Shown in pieces: positions 16,199 to 26,258 of a stretch of 64,000 bases of DNA; the stretch's first letter is position 1, and the number at the start of each line of letters is the position of its first letter. The DNA comes from JBBIGV01 sp037447335. Its GTDB lineage: Bacteria; Bacteroidota; Ignavibacteria; Ignavibacteriales; Ignavibacteriaceae. The stretch is taken from assembly GCA_037447335.1 (NCBI GenBank), contig JBBIGV010000010.1, positions 1 through 64,000 of the forward strand, read 5' to 3'. Made by a program: the position numbers and the translations under genes. The notes below the pieces were generated by a model that did no database searches, was not told the DNA's origin, and saw only the letters and a list, made by a program, of their open reading frames with translations.

Positions 16199-18043
16199 AT
16201 GATAAATAAGCTGATAATATCCGGTTTTATACTCATTTCCCCGGTTTTTGCACAACAAACGGGCAATTTGCAGAATGATTTTCTGCTTGGTCAAAGCTAT
16301 GAACAGGCAGGCGATTTCGGAAGCGCTAAAAAGATTTTTGAAAGCCTTCTGATCAAAGACCCTCAGAACCATCAGTTCTTTACTTCACTAAATCGAATTC
16401 ATGTTCAGCTAAAAGAATTTGATAAGTCAATCGCACTCATTAGTAATCAATTGAAAATATTCCCGCAGAATATTGACTTGTACGGAATGCTCGGTGTCAG
16501 CTACTATCTGAATGGCGATGAAAGAAAGGCTTTTCAAACATGGGATGATGCGCTCGCATCTCTTCCACAATCTCCAATGAACTACAGGATAATTGCCAAT
16601 TACGCAATTGAACGACGGGCATTTGATAAAGCAACCGAAATAATGCAGAGGGGTAAAGCCATTGCTACTGAGCCTTTAATGTTTTCTTATGATCTTGCAA
16701 ATATTTACGCAATAACGATGAGATTCAGAGAAGCAGCGGAAGAGTATTGCCATATTCTTGAAAATGAACCTAAGCAATTGAGGCTGGTTGAACAAAGAAT
16801 TCTTTCCTACATGAGCAGACCAAACGCTCTTGAACAAACAATTGAAGTTTTTGAAAAGAAAAAATCTCACAGCGATCTCAGCTTTACATACATACTTGCA
16901 AGGCTTTATACTGAAAAGAAAGATTTTCAGAATGCATTATCACTTTACATTAAACTTGATGATAAACAGAACAGCCAAGGAGCCGAACTTTATAATTTTG
17001 CCAATTCAGTTTATAACGAAGGCGAATACCAGATTGCGGGAGAAACATTTAGTCATGTAATTTCCAAATACCCCGAGTCGCCGGTTTACTCGCCTGCAAA
17101 GCTCGGTATTGCAAAAACACTTGAGGCAATTCTTCAGAAAGAAACTTTTGAAGTTTCACCCGAATGGAAACCTTTTTATTCAGTAGTAGTTCCGGATAAC
17201 AGAAAGGTTGAGAAAGTCCTTTCTGCATATGATGAGATAGTTAAACTGTATCCTTACTCCGAAATAGCCGTTGAAGCTTTGCTGAGAATGGGCAGAATAA
17301 AGCTGTACAAGCAGAACGAAATCAAAAATGCAATCTCAATATTCGAACGGATAATTGATGAAACACCATTATCAATATTTTCTGCAGATGCTTATATAGA
17401 ACTTGCTAAAGCGCATCTGCAGTCAGGCGATTTGAACCGCAGCGAATCATATTTGAGAAAAGTTATTGATCAGAAGAAAATGATGGATGAAAAATCAAAC
17501 CATGCAAACTATCTGCTTGCAATGGTTAAATTTTACCAGCAAAATTTTAAAGATGCTAAGGATATTCTTTCGAAAAATCTTGAAAACCTTCAGGATAACA
17601 GTGCAAACGATGCTATTTATCTCGCCTTAATGATCAATCCGAATTTTAATGATTCAGTAAATCTTAAATACTTTTCCGAAGCCGAATTCCTTGCCGGACA
17701 AAAAAAGTTTGATGAAGCGAGGGAAAAATACGGGCTTATAGCCGCTAATCCCCAGGCATTCGTAATGGGCGGATTATCACGGCTAAGGGAAGCCGAAATG
17801 CATCTGGCTTTGGACAGATTTGACAAATCAATCCCGATTTTGGAGGAAATTTCATCCGTAGAAAGCCACAACATTTATGCAGATAAAGCCTTATATTTGT
17901 TAGCCGGAATATTTCATTTTGGGCTGCGGGATTACGCTAAAGCCATTGAGATTTATGAAAAGCTGCTGGCTAAATTTCCTGCTTCAATTTACCTTGATGA
18001 AGCCCGTAATTCAGTTATATCACTCAGAAACAAATTAAGTTAA
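16199..18043 (+). CDS. secreted tetratricopeptide-repeat protein
   Basis: This 614-residue protein has a cleavable signal peptide (LIISGFILISPVFAQ) and then TPR-like helical pairs over almost the whole length. Examples are the repeats near 30-60 (GQSYEQAGDFGSAKKIFESL), 395-430 and the C-terminal DYAKAIEIYEKLLAKFP. It resembles periplasmic scaffold proteins of the BamD/YbgF or gliding-motility type; the partner is unknown. It ends 4 bases before clpX, so the two may be transcribed together. Confidence 0.8.
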   Translation: MINKLIISGFILISPVFAQQTGNLQNDFLLGQSYEQAGDFGSAKKIFESLLIKDPQNHQFFTSLNRIHVQLKEFDKSIALISNQLKIFPQNIDLYGMLGVSYYLNGDERKAFQTWDDALASLPQSPMNYRIIANYAIERRAFDKATEIMQRGKAIATEPLMFSYDLANIYAITMRFREAAEEYCHILENEPKQLRLVEQRILSYMSRPNALEQTIEVFEKKKSHSDLSFTYILARLYTEKKDFQNALSLYIKLDDKQNSQGAELYNFANSVYNEGEYQIAGETFSHVISKYPESPVYSPAKLGIAKTLEAILQKETFEVSPEWKPFYSVVVPDNRKVEKVLSAYDEIVKLYPYSEIAVEALLRMGRIKLYKQNEIKNAISIFERIIDETPLSIFSADAYIELAKAHLQSGDLNRSESYLRKVIDQKKMMDEKSNHANYLLAMVKFYQQNFKDAKDILSKNLENLQDNSANDAIYLALMINPNFNDSVNLKYFSEAEFLAGQKKFDEAREKYGLIAANPQAFVMGGLSRLREAEMHLALDRFDKSIPILEEISSVESHNIYADKALYLLAGIFHFGLRDYAKAIEIYEKLLAKFPASIYLDEARNSVISLRNKLS

Positions 18044-18047
18044 TCAA

Positions 18048-19301
18048 ATGGGAAAAAAACAAAACCAGAAAATTGTAAAGTGTTCATTTTGTGGAAGAGA
18101 TGGAAGCGAAGTCGGCAGTATGATAGCCGGTCCGGATGTTTACATCTGTGATATTTGCATCAGCAGCAGTGTTGATATTTTAAAGAATAACCTTGCTGCT
18201 TATAACAACCGCGGTTCCAAGCCTGCCCATAATCATACACCGTCGTCAATCAAAAAAAAATTGGATGAATATGTTATTGGTCAGGAAAAAGCAAAGAAAA
18301 TTCTTTCTGTTGCTGTTTATAACCATTATAAAAGAATTAGCTCACGAAGTTCTTTCTTTGAACTTGACGATGTTGAAATTGAGAAGAGCAATATCCTTTT
18401 GATAGGTCCGACAGGTGTTGGTAAAACATTGCTTGCCCAAACTCTGGCAAAGATTCTCGACGTTCCCTTTGCAATTGCAGATGCTACAACTTTAACCGAA
18501 GCAGGATATGTTGGCGATGATGTTGAAACCGTTCTTGTTCACCTGCTTCAGGCTGCCGATTATAATCTTGACCGCGCTCAAAAGGGAATTGTATATATTG
18601 ATGAGATAGATAAGATTGCACGCAAAAGTGAAAGCACTTCTATAACACGCGATGTTTCGGGTGAAGGTGTACAGCAGGCGCTTCTGAAAATTCTTGAAGG
18701 AACGGTTGCCGGTGTACCACCTAAAGGCGGAAGAAAACATCCCGAGCAGAGCCTGATAAATGTTAATACAAAAAACATCCTTTTCATTGTTGGCGGAGCT
18801 TTCGATGGTATAGATAAGATCATTGCATCAAGAATAAACCGCAATAAAATGGGATTCACTTCCGATCTGAAATCCGATTTAATAGATCAGGATGAACTTG
18901 TATCTTATACACATCCTGAAGATCTGCTTAAGTTCGGACTTATTCCGGAATTGATTGGCAGGCTTCCTATTATTGCACCGCTGCATTCTCTGAATGAAAG
19001 TGCATTGAAGAGCATTCTCCTCGAACCCAAAAATGCAATATTGAAACAATACAAAAAGTTGTTTTTGATGGAAGGGGTTGAACTTGAATTTGATCCGTTC
19101 TGCATTGATTTGCTGGTTAAGAAAGCAATGGAAAGAAAAACAGGCGCGCGTGCCCTGCGCTCTATTGTTGAAGAATTTATGCTCGATATTATGTTTATAC
19201 TGCCGAATAAAGAAAAAGTGGAAAAGTGTATTATTACAAAAGATGTAATAGAAAAAAAAGCAGAGCCGATTTACATTGAATCGGACAGAAAATCGGCTTG
19301 A
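18048..19301 (+). CDS. clpX: ATP-dependent Clp protease ATP-binding subunit ClpX
   Basis: This 417-residue protein (E. coli ClpX has 424) has an N-terminal C4 zinc finger (CSFCGRDG...YICDIC), Walker A GPTGVGKT, Walker B YIDEID, the GYVG pore loop, the RKH loop (GGRKHPEQ), and the ClpP-docking loop written MGF instead of the usual IGF. It unfolds tagged substrates and feeds them to ClpP. No clpP or trigger factor gene is adjacent, unlike the classic tig-clpP-clpX order. A strong hairpin follows at 19330-19355. Confidence 0.97.
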   Translation: MGKKQNQKIVKCSFCGRDGSEVGSMIAGPDVYICDICISSSVDILKNNLAAYNNRGSKPAHNHTPSSIKKKLDEYVIGQEKAKKILSVAVYNHYKRISSRSSFFELDDVEIEKSNILLIGPTGVGKTLLAQTLAKILDVPFAIADATTLTEAGYVGDDVETVLVHLLQAADYNLDRAQKGIVYIDEIDKIARKSESTSITRDVSGEGVQQALLKILEGTVAGVPPKGGRKHPEQSLINVNTKNILFIVGGAFDGIDKIIASRINRNKMGFTSDLKSDLIDQDELVSYTHPEDLLKFGLIPELIGRLPIIAPLHSLNESALKSILLEPKNAILKQYKKLFLMEGVELEFDPFCIDLLVKKAMERKTGARALRSIVEEFMLDIMFILPNKEKVEKCIITKDVIEKKAEPIYIESDRKSA

Positions 19302-19329
19302 TATAAAATTTATATTCAGTATTTTAATT

Positions 19330-19355
19330 GCCGGGCAGACTATTAGTCGCCCGGT
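19330..19355 (+). terminator. strong hairpin after clpX
   Basis: CCGGGC and GCCCGG arms enclose a second GACT/AGTC stem around an ATT loop, making an almost complete palindrome in the 74-base gap after clpX. The T-run is short (TTCTTATATC), so termination is probable but not certain. Its position also argues that the next gene starts at 19376 and not further upstream. Confidence 0.6.
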
Positions 19356-19375
19356 TCTTATATCAGGATAAACCT

Positions 19376-20629
19376 ATGAAAAAGATTTTTGTTTTGTTTT
19401 TACTCTTTTGCTTTCCGCTGCTTTCCCAGTCGAAAATATTAATTTACATGAACTTTAACCAGACCGATCATCTTAAAGCTTACGGCATTACCTTCCGTGC
19501 CTTACAGCAAGGATTGATTGCAGACTGGCTGCTTAATTATCGCGGCGGTTCTTTTATGATTGATTATGATGAACGCATTGCCGCTGAATGCAGGATTGAA
19601 GGCGTTGCTTTCGAAGAGCTCTCTGCAGTTGACGTCACAAATATTTATGCAGAGGTTCAGAATGAAAACAATAACATGGATGTGATAAGATTAGAGAAAG
19701 CTCCCAAGATAGCTGTTTATGTACCGCCGGGTTTTCATCCATGGGATGATGCTGTTACACTCGCCCTTGAATATGCTAATGTTCCCTATGATAAAGTTTG
19801 GAATGATGAGATACTCAACGGTGAACTTGACAAATACGACTGGCTTCACCTGCATCATGAAGATTTTACAGGGCAGTACGGAAAATTTTATGCAAGCTTC
19901 AGCAATGCACAGTGGTACATTGATCAGCAGATAAGATATGAGAACAATGCGCGGCAGAATGGCTTTAAAAAAGTTTCGGAAATGATGAAAGCAGTTGCCC
20001 GAAGCATTAAAAGTTTTGTAGGGCAGGGCGGGTTTTTATTTGCAATGTGTTCTGCTACAGACAGCTATGATATTGCTCTTGCAGCAGAAGATGTTGATAT
20101 TTGCGCAGAAATGTTCGATGGTGATGCGGCTGACCCGAATGCGCAGGAAAAGCTTGACTTCTCAAAAACACTTGCCTTCGAAAATTTTACCCTTGAGATG
20201 AATCCCTACATCTATGAGTATAGTGATATTGATATTCAACCGTATGAGATAGGAAGCCAGGAAAATGATTACTTCACTTTGTTCGAATTTTCGGCAAAGT
20301 ATGATCCGGTTCCTACTATGCTGACACAAAATCATGTTAATGCTGTTCGCGGATTTATGGGACAAACCACAATGTTCCGCAAAAGTCTTATAAAAAGCCC
20401 CGTAATTATTTTAGCAGAAAGAACCGGCACTGACCAGGTAAAATATATACACGGAAATTATGGGAGGGGTACTTTTACATTTTATGCAGGGCACGATCCT
20501 GAAGATTATCAGCACGCTGTTGGTGATCCGCCAACCGATTTGAATCTTCATAAAAATTCTCCGGGTTACAGACTAATATTAAACAACATTCTATTCCCGG
20601 CAGCTTCCAAGAAGAAACAGAAGACTTAA
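19376..20629 (+). CDS. secreted Bacteroidota protein of the so-called asparagine synthetase B family
   Basis: About 417 residues starting at ATG 19376 with a signal peptide (IFVLFLLFCFPLLSQ). The beginning ILIYMNFNQTDHLKAYGITF and LLNYRGGSFMIDYDE are hallmarks of a Bacteroidota family often auto-named asparagine synthetase B. It has no N-terminal Cys2 glutaminase and no PP-loop synthetase motif, and it is exported, so that name is not supported. The central region (GQGGFLFAMCSATDSYDIAL, HGNYGRGTFTFYAGHDPEDY) recalls ThuA/GATase-like folds acting at the envelope. Its function is unknown. An in-frame start at 19328 would put the hairpin inside the gene and is rejected. Confidence 0.7.
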   Translation: MKKIFVLFLLFCFPLLSQSKILIYMNFNQTDHLKAYGITFRALQQGLIADWLLNYRGGSFMIDYDERIAAECRIEGVAFEELSAVDVTNIYAEVQNENNNMDVIRLEKAPKIAVYVPPGFHPWDDAVTLALEYANVPYDKVWNDEILNGELDKYDWLHLHHEDFTGQYGKFYASFSNAQWYIDQQIRYENNARQNGFKKVSEMMKAVARSIKSFVGQGGFLFAMCSATDSYDIALAAEDVDICAEMFDGDAADPNAQEKLDFSKTLAFENFTLEMNPYIYEYSDIDIQPYEIGSQENDYFTLFEFSAKYDPVPTMLTQNHVNAVRGFMGQTTMFRKSLIKSPVIILAERTGTDQVKYIHGNYGRGTFTFYAGHDPEDYQHAVGDPPTDLNLHKNSPGYRLILNNILFPAASKKKQKT

Positions 20630-20667
20630 TTAGAATCAATTCCGAAAAACAGTATCAGATTTATTTT

Positions 20668-22080
20668 TTACTTTCTTTTCGGTCTGTAAATATGAACTGA
20701 CTGACCGAAGAAGACTTCGGCGGCTTCCATGATTGTTTCAGATAAAGTCGGATGCGGATGTATAGTTAATTTCAGATCGGTTGCGTTAGCGCCCATTTCT
20801 ATAGCAAGCACACCTTCAGCAATTAACTCGCCTGCACCGGGGCCGCAAATACCAACGCCAATTATTCTTTGTGAATCAGGATCAATCAGCAGCTTCGTTA
20901 CACCATCAGAGCGGTCAAGCGTTGTAGCTCTTCCCGAAGCGCCCCACGGAAATTTAGCAGCTTCGTATTTGATTCCCTTCTCTTTAGCCTGAGATTCAGT
21001 TAAACCTGCCCATGCAATTTCCGGATCTGTAAATACAACGGCAGGGATAGCTTTTGGTTCAAATGCGACTTTGTGCCCATTAATTGCTTCAACAGCAACC
21101 CTTGCTTCATGAGCTGCTTTGTGAGCAAGCATTGGTTCGCCAACTATATCACCAATTGCATAAATATCGGGATCGGACGTTCTCAATTGCGAATTAACTT
21201 CTATCCATCCATTTTGATTTACCTTTACTTGTGTATTTTCAAGCCCGAGCCCTTTTGTTTCCGGCTTTCTTCCGATAGACATCAGCACATACTCATATTC
21301 CTTTTCAGAAGTTTTTCCTTCCTTGTCTTCAATCTTAACTTTGATCCCGTTCGTTGTTTCATTCATTTCAATTACTTTTGCGTTAAGCATGATTTCATTA
21401 AAAGATTTCTCAAGTCTTTTTGTCAGATGTTGTACAAGATCGCGGTCAGCGCCCGGCAGCAATCCGGGCATCATCTCAACAATTGAAACTTCTGAACCGA
21501 GTGCAGCATAAACAGAACCAAGCTCAAGTCCGATGTAGCCGCCTCCAATAACAAGCAGCGATTTAGCAATTGCGGGCAGGTCAAGCGCAGATGTTGAATT
21601 CAACAATCTTTTACTTTTGATTGAAAGTGAAGGAATGGATGCGATTACCGAACCGGTTGCAATAATAGCTTTTTCAAATTTATGTTCGACAGATTCAGCA
21701 CCCGATTTTTCTATCTTAAGAGTATTTGAATTCAGAAAAGACGCTCTTCCCTGGATGTAATTTATCTTCCGCTGTTTGGAAAGCACACCTAGTCCTCCGG
21801 TCATTTTACCAACCACCCTGTCTTTAAATTCACGCAGCTTATCAATATTTATTTTAGGTTCACCGAAATCAATCCCCCATTCTTTCGCTTCCCTTGCTTC
21901 AGTAATGAGTTTTGCTGTGTGCAGCAAAGCTTTTGAAGGGATGCAGCCGCGGTAAAGACAAACACCACCGGGATTTTTTTCGAGATCAATTAATGTTACT
22001 TCCATACCAAGGTCGGCTGCTGCGAATGCGGCTGCATAACCACCAGGTCCTGCACCTATTATTGTTAATATTTTTGGCAT
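20668..22080 (-). CDS. lpdA: dihydrolipoyl dehydrogenase
   Basis: This 470-residue E3 flavoprotein of 2-oxo acid dehydrogenase or glycine cleavage complexes has an FAD motif GAGPGGYAAAFAAADLG, the redox-active disulfide CLYRGC, a NAD-binding GGGYIGLELGSVYAALG, the second FAD motif YAIGDIVGEPMLAHKA, and the catalytic HPHPTLSE histidine-glutamate pair. It reoxidises dihydrolipoamide with NAD+. It lies 50 bases downstream of the Sua5/TsaC gene on the same strand; no other complex subunits are nearby. Confidence 0.95.
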   Translation of the reverse strand: MPKILTIIGAGPGGYAAAFAAADLGMEVTLIDLEKNPGGVCLYRGCIPSKALLHTAKLITEAREAKEWGIDFGEPKINIDKLREFKDRVVGKMTGGLGVLSKQRKINYIQGRASFLNSNTLKIEKSGAESVEHKFEKAIIATGSVIASIPSLSIKSKRLLNSTSALDLPAIAKSLLVIGGGYIGLELGSVYAALGSEVSIVEMMPGLLPGADRDLVQHLTKRLEKSFNEIMLNAKVIEMNETTNGIKVKIEDKEGKTSEKEYEYVLMSIGRKPETKGLGLENTQVKVNQNGWIEVNSQLRTSDPDIYAIGDIVGEPMLAHKAAHEARVAVEAINGHKVAFEPKAIPAVVFTDPEIAWAGLTESQAKEKGIKYEAAKFPWGASGRATTLDRSDGVTKLLIDPDSQRIIGVGICGPGAGELIAEGVLAIEMGANATDLKLTIHPHPTLSETIMEAAEVFFGQSVHIYRPKRK

Positions 22081-22130
22081 ATCTAAATTTTTCCTTAAGT
22101 AATAAAAAAAATAAACCTGAATATGGATCT

Positions 22131-23135
22131 TTAATAAAAATGATTGTTCAATAAATCCTGTTCACCATCGGCCGCTTTCTTAAGGCGGTTCATCAATGCA
22201 AGTCCGATTCCCTTTTCTTCAACTTTTTCGCAGAAGATTATTTTTAATCCTGACTGATCGCATCTCCGGAGGAAGCCGAATAATTGCCGTGCATATTCCT
22301 CAACCGAATTCACTGTTTGTTGTTTGCTGATACCTTTGATTTTTGCTGTTCCGATAAAACCGATTTTTTCCGTTCTAATGAATTTAATAATACCTTCTAT
22401 CTCTTCATAACTATCAATAAGCATTACCTTAGCTTTGGGTGAGTAATGTTTATACTTTACACCCGGTGATCTGACTTTATCGGGGTCAGAATGTATTCTG
22501 ATCTTTTTTTGAGGAAATAATTCCTGCAAATCCTCAAGTGAAATGCTTCCGGGTCGAAGCGCAATCGGAATATCAGAAGTGCAGTCGACAACGGTCGATT
22601 CAATTCCTAAAGTACATTTAGGTCCTTTAAGAATGCATGAGATCTTTTCATTAAGGTCATTAAAAACGTGCCTCCAGGTTGTAGGGCTTGGTGAACCGGA
22701 AATATTAGCTGAAGGTGCAGCAACCGGAACTTCGCACAATGCTATAAACTTCAGTGTGATTTCCGGTTCGGGCATTCTGACAGCAATTGTATCAAGACCG
22801 GCGGAAACAAAGTTTGATATAACATCATTTTTCTTGAGAACGATAGTTATCGGTCCCGGGAAAAAACGCTCAATAATTTTTTCGGCGCTTTTGGGGATGT
22901 GTCTGGCAAGCTGAGTTACCTGCGAGATATCTGAAATGTGTACAATCAGCGGGTTATCAGCCGGACGTTTCTTCACCCGGAAAATCATCCTCACGGCTTT
23001 TTCATTGTAGACATTTGCACCAAGTCCGTAAACGGTTTCAGTTGGAAATCCTACAAGCTGCCCGTACCTAATAAACTCCGCAGCTTTTTTGACTGATGAG
23101 GTAACGACAGTATTTATAACTTTATCCGATCGCAT
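22131..23135 (-). CDS. tsaC: L-threonylcarbamoyladenylate synthase (Sua5/YwlC type)
   Basis: This 334-residue protein makes threonylcarbamoyl-AMP from threonine, bicarbonate and ATP for the t6A37 modification of tRNA. The N-terminal YrdC domain shows GFPTETVYGLGANV, KKRPADNPLIVHI, PSANISGSPSPT and STVVDCT. The C-terminal Sua5 domain follows the linker SPGVKYKHYSPKA. The extra domain makes it the Sua5 form and not the short TsaC. The other t6A genes (tsaB/D/E) are not in the window. Confidence 0.93.
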   Translation of the reverse strand: MRSDKVINTVVTSSVKKAAEFIRYGQLVGFPTETVYGLGANVYNEKAVRMIFRVKKRPADNPLIVHISDISQVTQLARHIPKSAEKIIERFFPGPITIVLKKNDVISNFVSAGLDTIAVRMPEPEITLKFIALCEVPVAAPSANISGSPSPTTWRHVFNDLNEKISCILKGPKCTLGIESTVVDCTSDIPIALRPGSISLEDLQELFPQKKIRIHSDPDKVRSPGVKYKHYSPKAKVMLIDSYEEIEGIIKFIRTEKIGFIGTAKIKGISKQQTVNSVEEYARQLFGFLRRCDQSGLKIIFCEKVEEKGIGLALMNRLKKAADGEQDLLNNHFY

Positions 23136-23377
23136 ATCTAAAAATATTAAAATATTTGTGATGAATCATTATGCTGAATCATCAATAATAAAATTATTGA
23201 TTAACTTTCAGCCGGCTTCACTTCAAGGAATTCATAATGATAATATTTTTATACCTGTTCAGCTATCATTTAACGATTTATTTTGTGTTAATTTAATTCA
23301 GAATTTATTTTTCGTTAAGGCAATTAGGGTTTATTTTTGATTAAATTCTTATTGTTCAATTTAAATAGACGTTTCAT

Positions 23378-24316
23378 ATGAGATCAGCAAAACTATCTTT
23401 AGTTATTTTCGTCGGTATCGTTCACTTCTGTTCCTGCAGTGCATCGTTATCTCCGTTCTATATTAAAGGGATGTCGGAAGTAGAAAAAGGAAATTACCTT
23501 CTGGCGATCCAGGAATTTGATAATGGAATTCGGGAAGAACCGGAAAACCCTGACCTCTATTTCGGAAGGGCAAAAGCAAACCAGATGCTGAAAAGATATG
23601 AAAGGGCAGTATCAGATTACTCAAAAGTAATTCAGTTAAGAGGACCCGATGACGAAGTTCTTTTATCAAGAGCGTTCTGTTATTTTTATATGGATGAAAT
23701 TATTTCTGCTTTTAATGATGTTAGTCGTTCAATATTAATGAATCCCCGAAATCATATTTCGTTTTTTCTGAGAGGATATATTAACAGCATTAAGAAAGCG
23801 TACGGCGCAGCATTAATGGATTATGACCGTTCGCTCGACCTTAACCCACGTTATGCAGAAGCTTTTGTTAACAGGGGTAATATCAAGGCAGAACTCGGAG
23901 ATCATCTCGGAGCAATAAATGATTTTACTGATGCTATTGAGTTAAATCCGAATGATGAAAATGCATTCATTAACAGGGGAACAGATAAAGCCATAATAGG
24001 CGATTATGAAGGGGCAATTGAAGATTTTTCATTTGCAATAATTATTAATCCGGCAAGGATTGAAAACTACTTTTTACGAGGCGAAGCAAAAGCGATGATT
24101 GAAGATTTTCAGGGCGCTATTAACGATTATTCAGCAATGCTAAATTTAAACGATAAAGATGCACGCGCACTTTATTTCAGGGGAATAGCAAGGCTCAACA
24201 TAAATGACCGCGTTAATGCGTGTAATGATTTTACCCGGGCCGGTGAACTTGGATATATTGAAGCGTTCAATGCAATTGAAAATTACTGTAAAGAGAAAAA
24301 GTCGAAAAGAAAATAA
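23378..24316 (+). CDS. TPR repeat lipoprotein
   Basis: This 312-residue protein has an N-terminal hydrophobic segment ending in a lipobox-like IVHFCSC, suggesting an outer- or inner-membrane lipoprotein. About seven TPR units of 34 residues follow, visible as repeats of AINDFTDAIELNPNDENAF, AIEDFSFAIIINPARIENYF and AINDYSAMLNLNDKDARALY. Such proteins scaffold envelope complexes. It precedes the broken potassium-channel gene by 23 bases and was probably in its operon. Confidence 0.8.
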   Translation: MRSAKLSLVIFVGIVHFCSCSASLSPFYIKGMSEVEKGNYLLAIQEFDNGIREEPENPDLYFGRAKANQMLKRYERAVSDYSKVIQLRGPDDEVLLSRAFCYFYMDEIISAFNDVSRSILMNPRNHISFFLRGYINSIKKAYGAALMDYDRSLDLNPRYAEAFVNRGNIKAELGDHLGAINDFTDAIELNPNDENAFINRGTDKAIIGDYEGAIEDFSFAIIINPARIENYFLRGEAKAMIEDFQGAINDYSAMLNLNDKDARALYFRGIARLNINDRVNACNDFTRAGELGYIEAFNAIENYCKEKKSKRK

Positions 24317-24339
24317 CAACCTGCTTCAGGAATAACCGA

Positions 24340-26030
24340 ATGAAATTTTTAGTCTCACAATTATCTTATTTCCTTGATACACAGGGAACTAAGAGAAATA
24401 TTAAACTTCTGTTACGCTTCCTGTTCCTTCTGATATTTGTCGTAACAGCCTACAGCACCATCTTCCACTATCTTATGGAAGCGGAAGGACAGGAGCACTC
24501 CTGGATTACCGGCTTCTATTGGACTTTAACAGTTATGTCCACACTCGGATTTGGTGACATTACCTTCTCCCATGATATAGGAAGAATATTTTCGATTGTA
24601 GTGCTTCTTTCAGGTATTATTTTTCTGCTGGTACTGCTTCCATTCACTATAATACAATTCTTTTACACACCGTGGATTGAAGCCCGCTCTAAAGCCCGCG
24701 CACCAAGAGAACTGCCCGGGGATACAAAAGACCATGTAATAATTACACGGTATGATCAGGCAGCAATTCATTTAATCGAAATACTGGAATCTTATAATTT
24801 TGATTATATCCTTTTAGAGGAAGACCTGACACGTGCCCTTGAACTTCACGATCTTGGTTATAAGGTGGCTGTCGGAAATATAGATGACCCTGACACATAC
24901 GAAAAAATGCGCGTATAACATGCAGCTCCGGTTGTTTCAACTAATAGCGATGAGGTTAATTCTAATATTGCTTAAACAATCAGAGAGCTGACTCAGCGTG
25001 TGCCAATTGTTTCAACGGCAAATTCCCGGGATTCAGTTGATTTGCTTGAGATAGCCGGAAGTTCTTTGGTTCTGCATATCCCTGAAATGCTCGGCAGAGC
25101 GCTTGCCCGCCGGATTGCAGGCGTTGAATCAAAAGCAAATATAGTTGGAAGGTTCAATAATGTTCTTATTGCAGAAGCCCCTGCTGCAGGCACGCCGCTG
25201 GTTGGTAAATCTTTGCTTGAAAGCAAGCTCAGGGAATCTATCGGTGTAAACGTGGTTGGTCTTTGGGAGAGAGGCAAATTCGAACTGCCGCGCCCGGACA
25301 TTATCATAAACAGCAACACTGTGTTAGTGCTTGCCGGAACCGAGGAACAGTTGCTGCGTTTTGATGAAATCTTTTGCATCTATCACATATCAGAAGCCCC
25401 GATAATTATCATAGGCGGCGGAAGAATAGGGAAGACGGTTGCCCGGTCATTTGAAGAACGTGGAATATCTTATGTTATTATTGATAAAATGGCAGAAGCT
25501 TCTAATCCGGGTGATAATATTATTCATGGTAATGCAGCCGATATAGACGTTCTTGAAGAAGCCGGAATAAAACAATGTCCCACTACTATTATTACAACCC
25601 ATGATGATGCAACAAATATTTATCTTACAATCTATTGCAGAAAGTTAAGACCTGATATGCATATCATTAGCCGCGCAAATATTGAAAGGAATGTTTCTAC
25701 ATTGCATCGTGCCGGCGCCGACTTTGTTATCTCTTATTCATCACTTGGAGCAAATGCAATCTTCAACTTCCTGCAGCGTAACGATATACTGATGCTGCGG
25801 AAGGGCTGAATATATTCAAAGTAAAAGTACCGGAGGCGTTAAAGGGCAAATCTTTGATCCAATCCAAACTAAGAGAACAAACCGGGTGCAGTGTTATTGC
25901 ACTGGTTGAGAATGGCTTATCGCACATAAATCCAGATCCGTCTATAATGCTTGAAGAAAACCTGGAAATAATTCTGATCGGAACTGTTGCATCAGAGAAA
26001 AGGTTTATGGTAGTATTTGATGAAGAGTAG
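24340..26030 (+). pseudogene. potassium channel with RCK (TrkA-N/TrkA-C) domains, three lesions
   Basis: Reading through lesions gives about 560 residues: two membrane helices around a pore loop with the selectivity filter TLGFGD, a TrkA-N domain, a TrkA-C domain (LVGKSLLESKLRESIGVNVV), a second TrkA-N domain (IIIGGGRIGKTVARSFEERG) and a final TrkA-C (ALKGKSLIQSKLREQTG). It is interrupted by TAA at 24916-24918, TAA at 24973-24975 in the same frame, and a one-base loss near 25796, after which the correct frame runs to TAG at 26028-26030. Intact, it would be a ligand-gated K+ channel. Loss is consistent with redundancy from the transporters at 9-16 kb. Confidence 0.85.
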
Positions 26031-26212
26031 TTTACCCGATAAAGATGATTCTTTATGATTAACGCTGTAGTTTTGCTTGCTGAAGGAAGATTTAAGAACA
26101 AGGATGAACAATTTTTAATTTCTCAGATGGAGCTACTGACGCAATTAAAACAGATAAATTACATTTAGAAACTGATAGGAAAATATATTGGCTATCCATA
26201 GGACCCTTAAAA

Positions 26213-26228
26213 TTATTTTCGAAAATAA
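26213..26228. repeat. 16-bp perfect palindrome TTATTTTC-GAAAATAA
   Basis: This self-complementary sequence lies about 30 bases beyond the stop of the minus-strand LVIVD gene, in the gap between convergent transcription units. It could act as a weak bidirectional terminator; there is no clean T-run. Confidence 0.4.
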
Positions 26229-26258
26229 ATAGCCCCTGAGTGGGAGGGCAAGCCATCT

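Noticed and set aside
19328..19375. Extended start of the secreted protein after clpX
   Set aside because: The extension would encode the strong hairpin at 19330-19355 and displace the signal peptide from the N-terminus; ATG 19376 is preferred.
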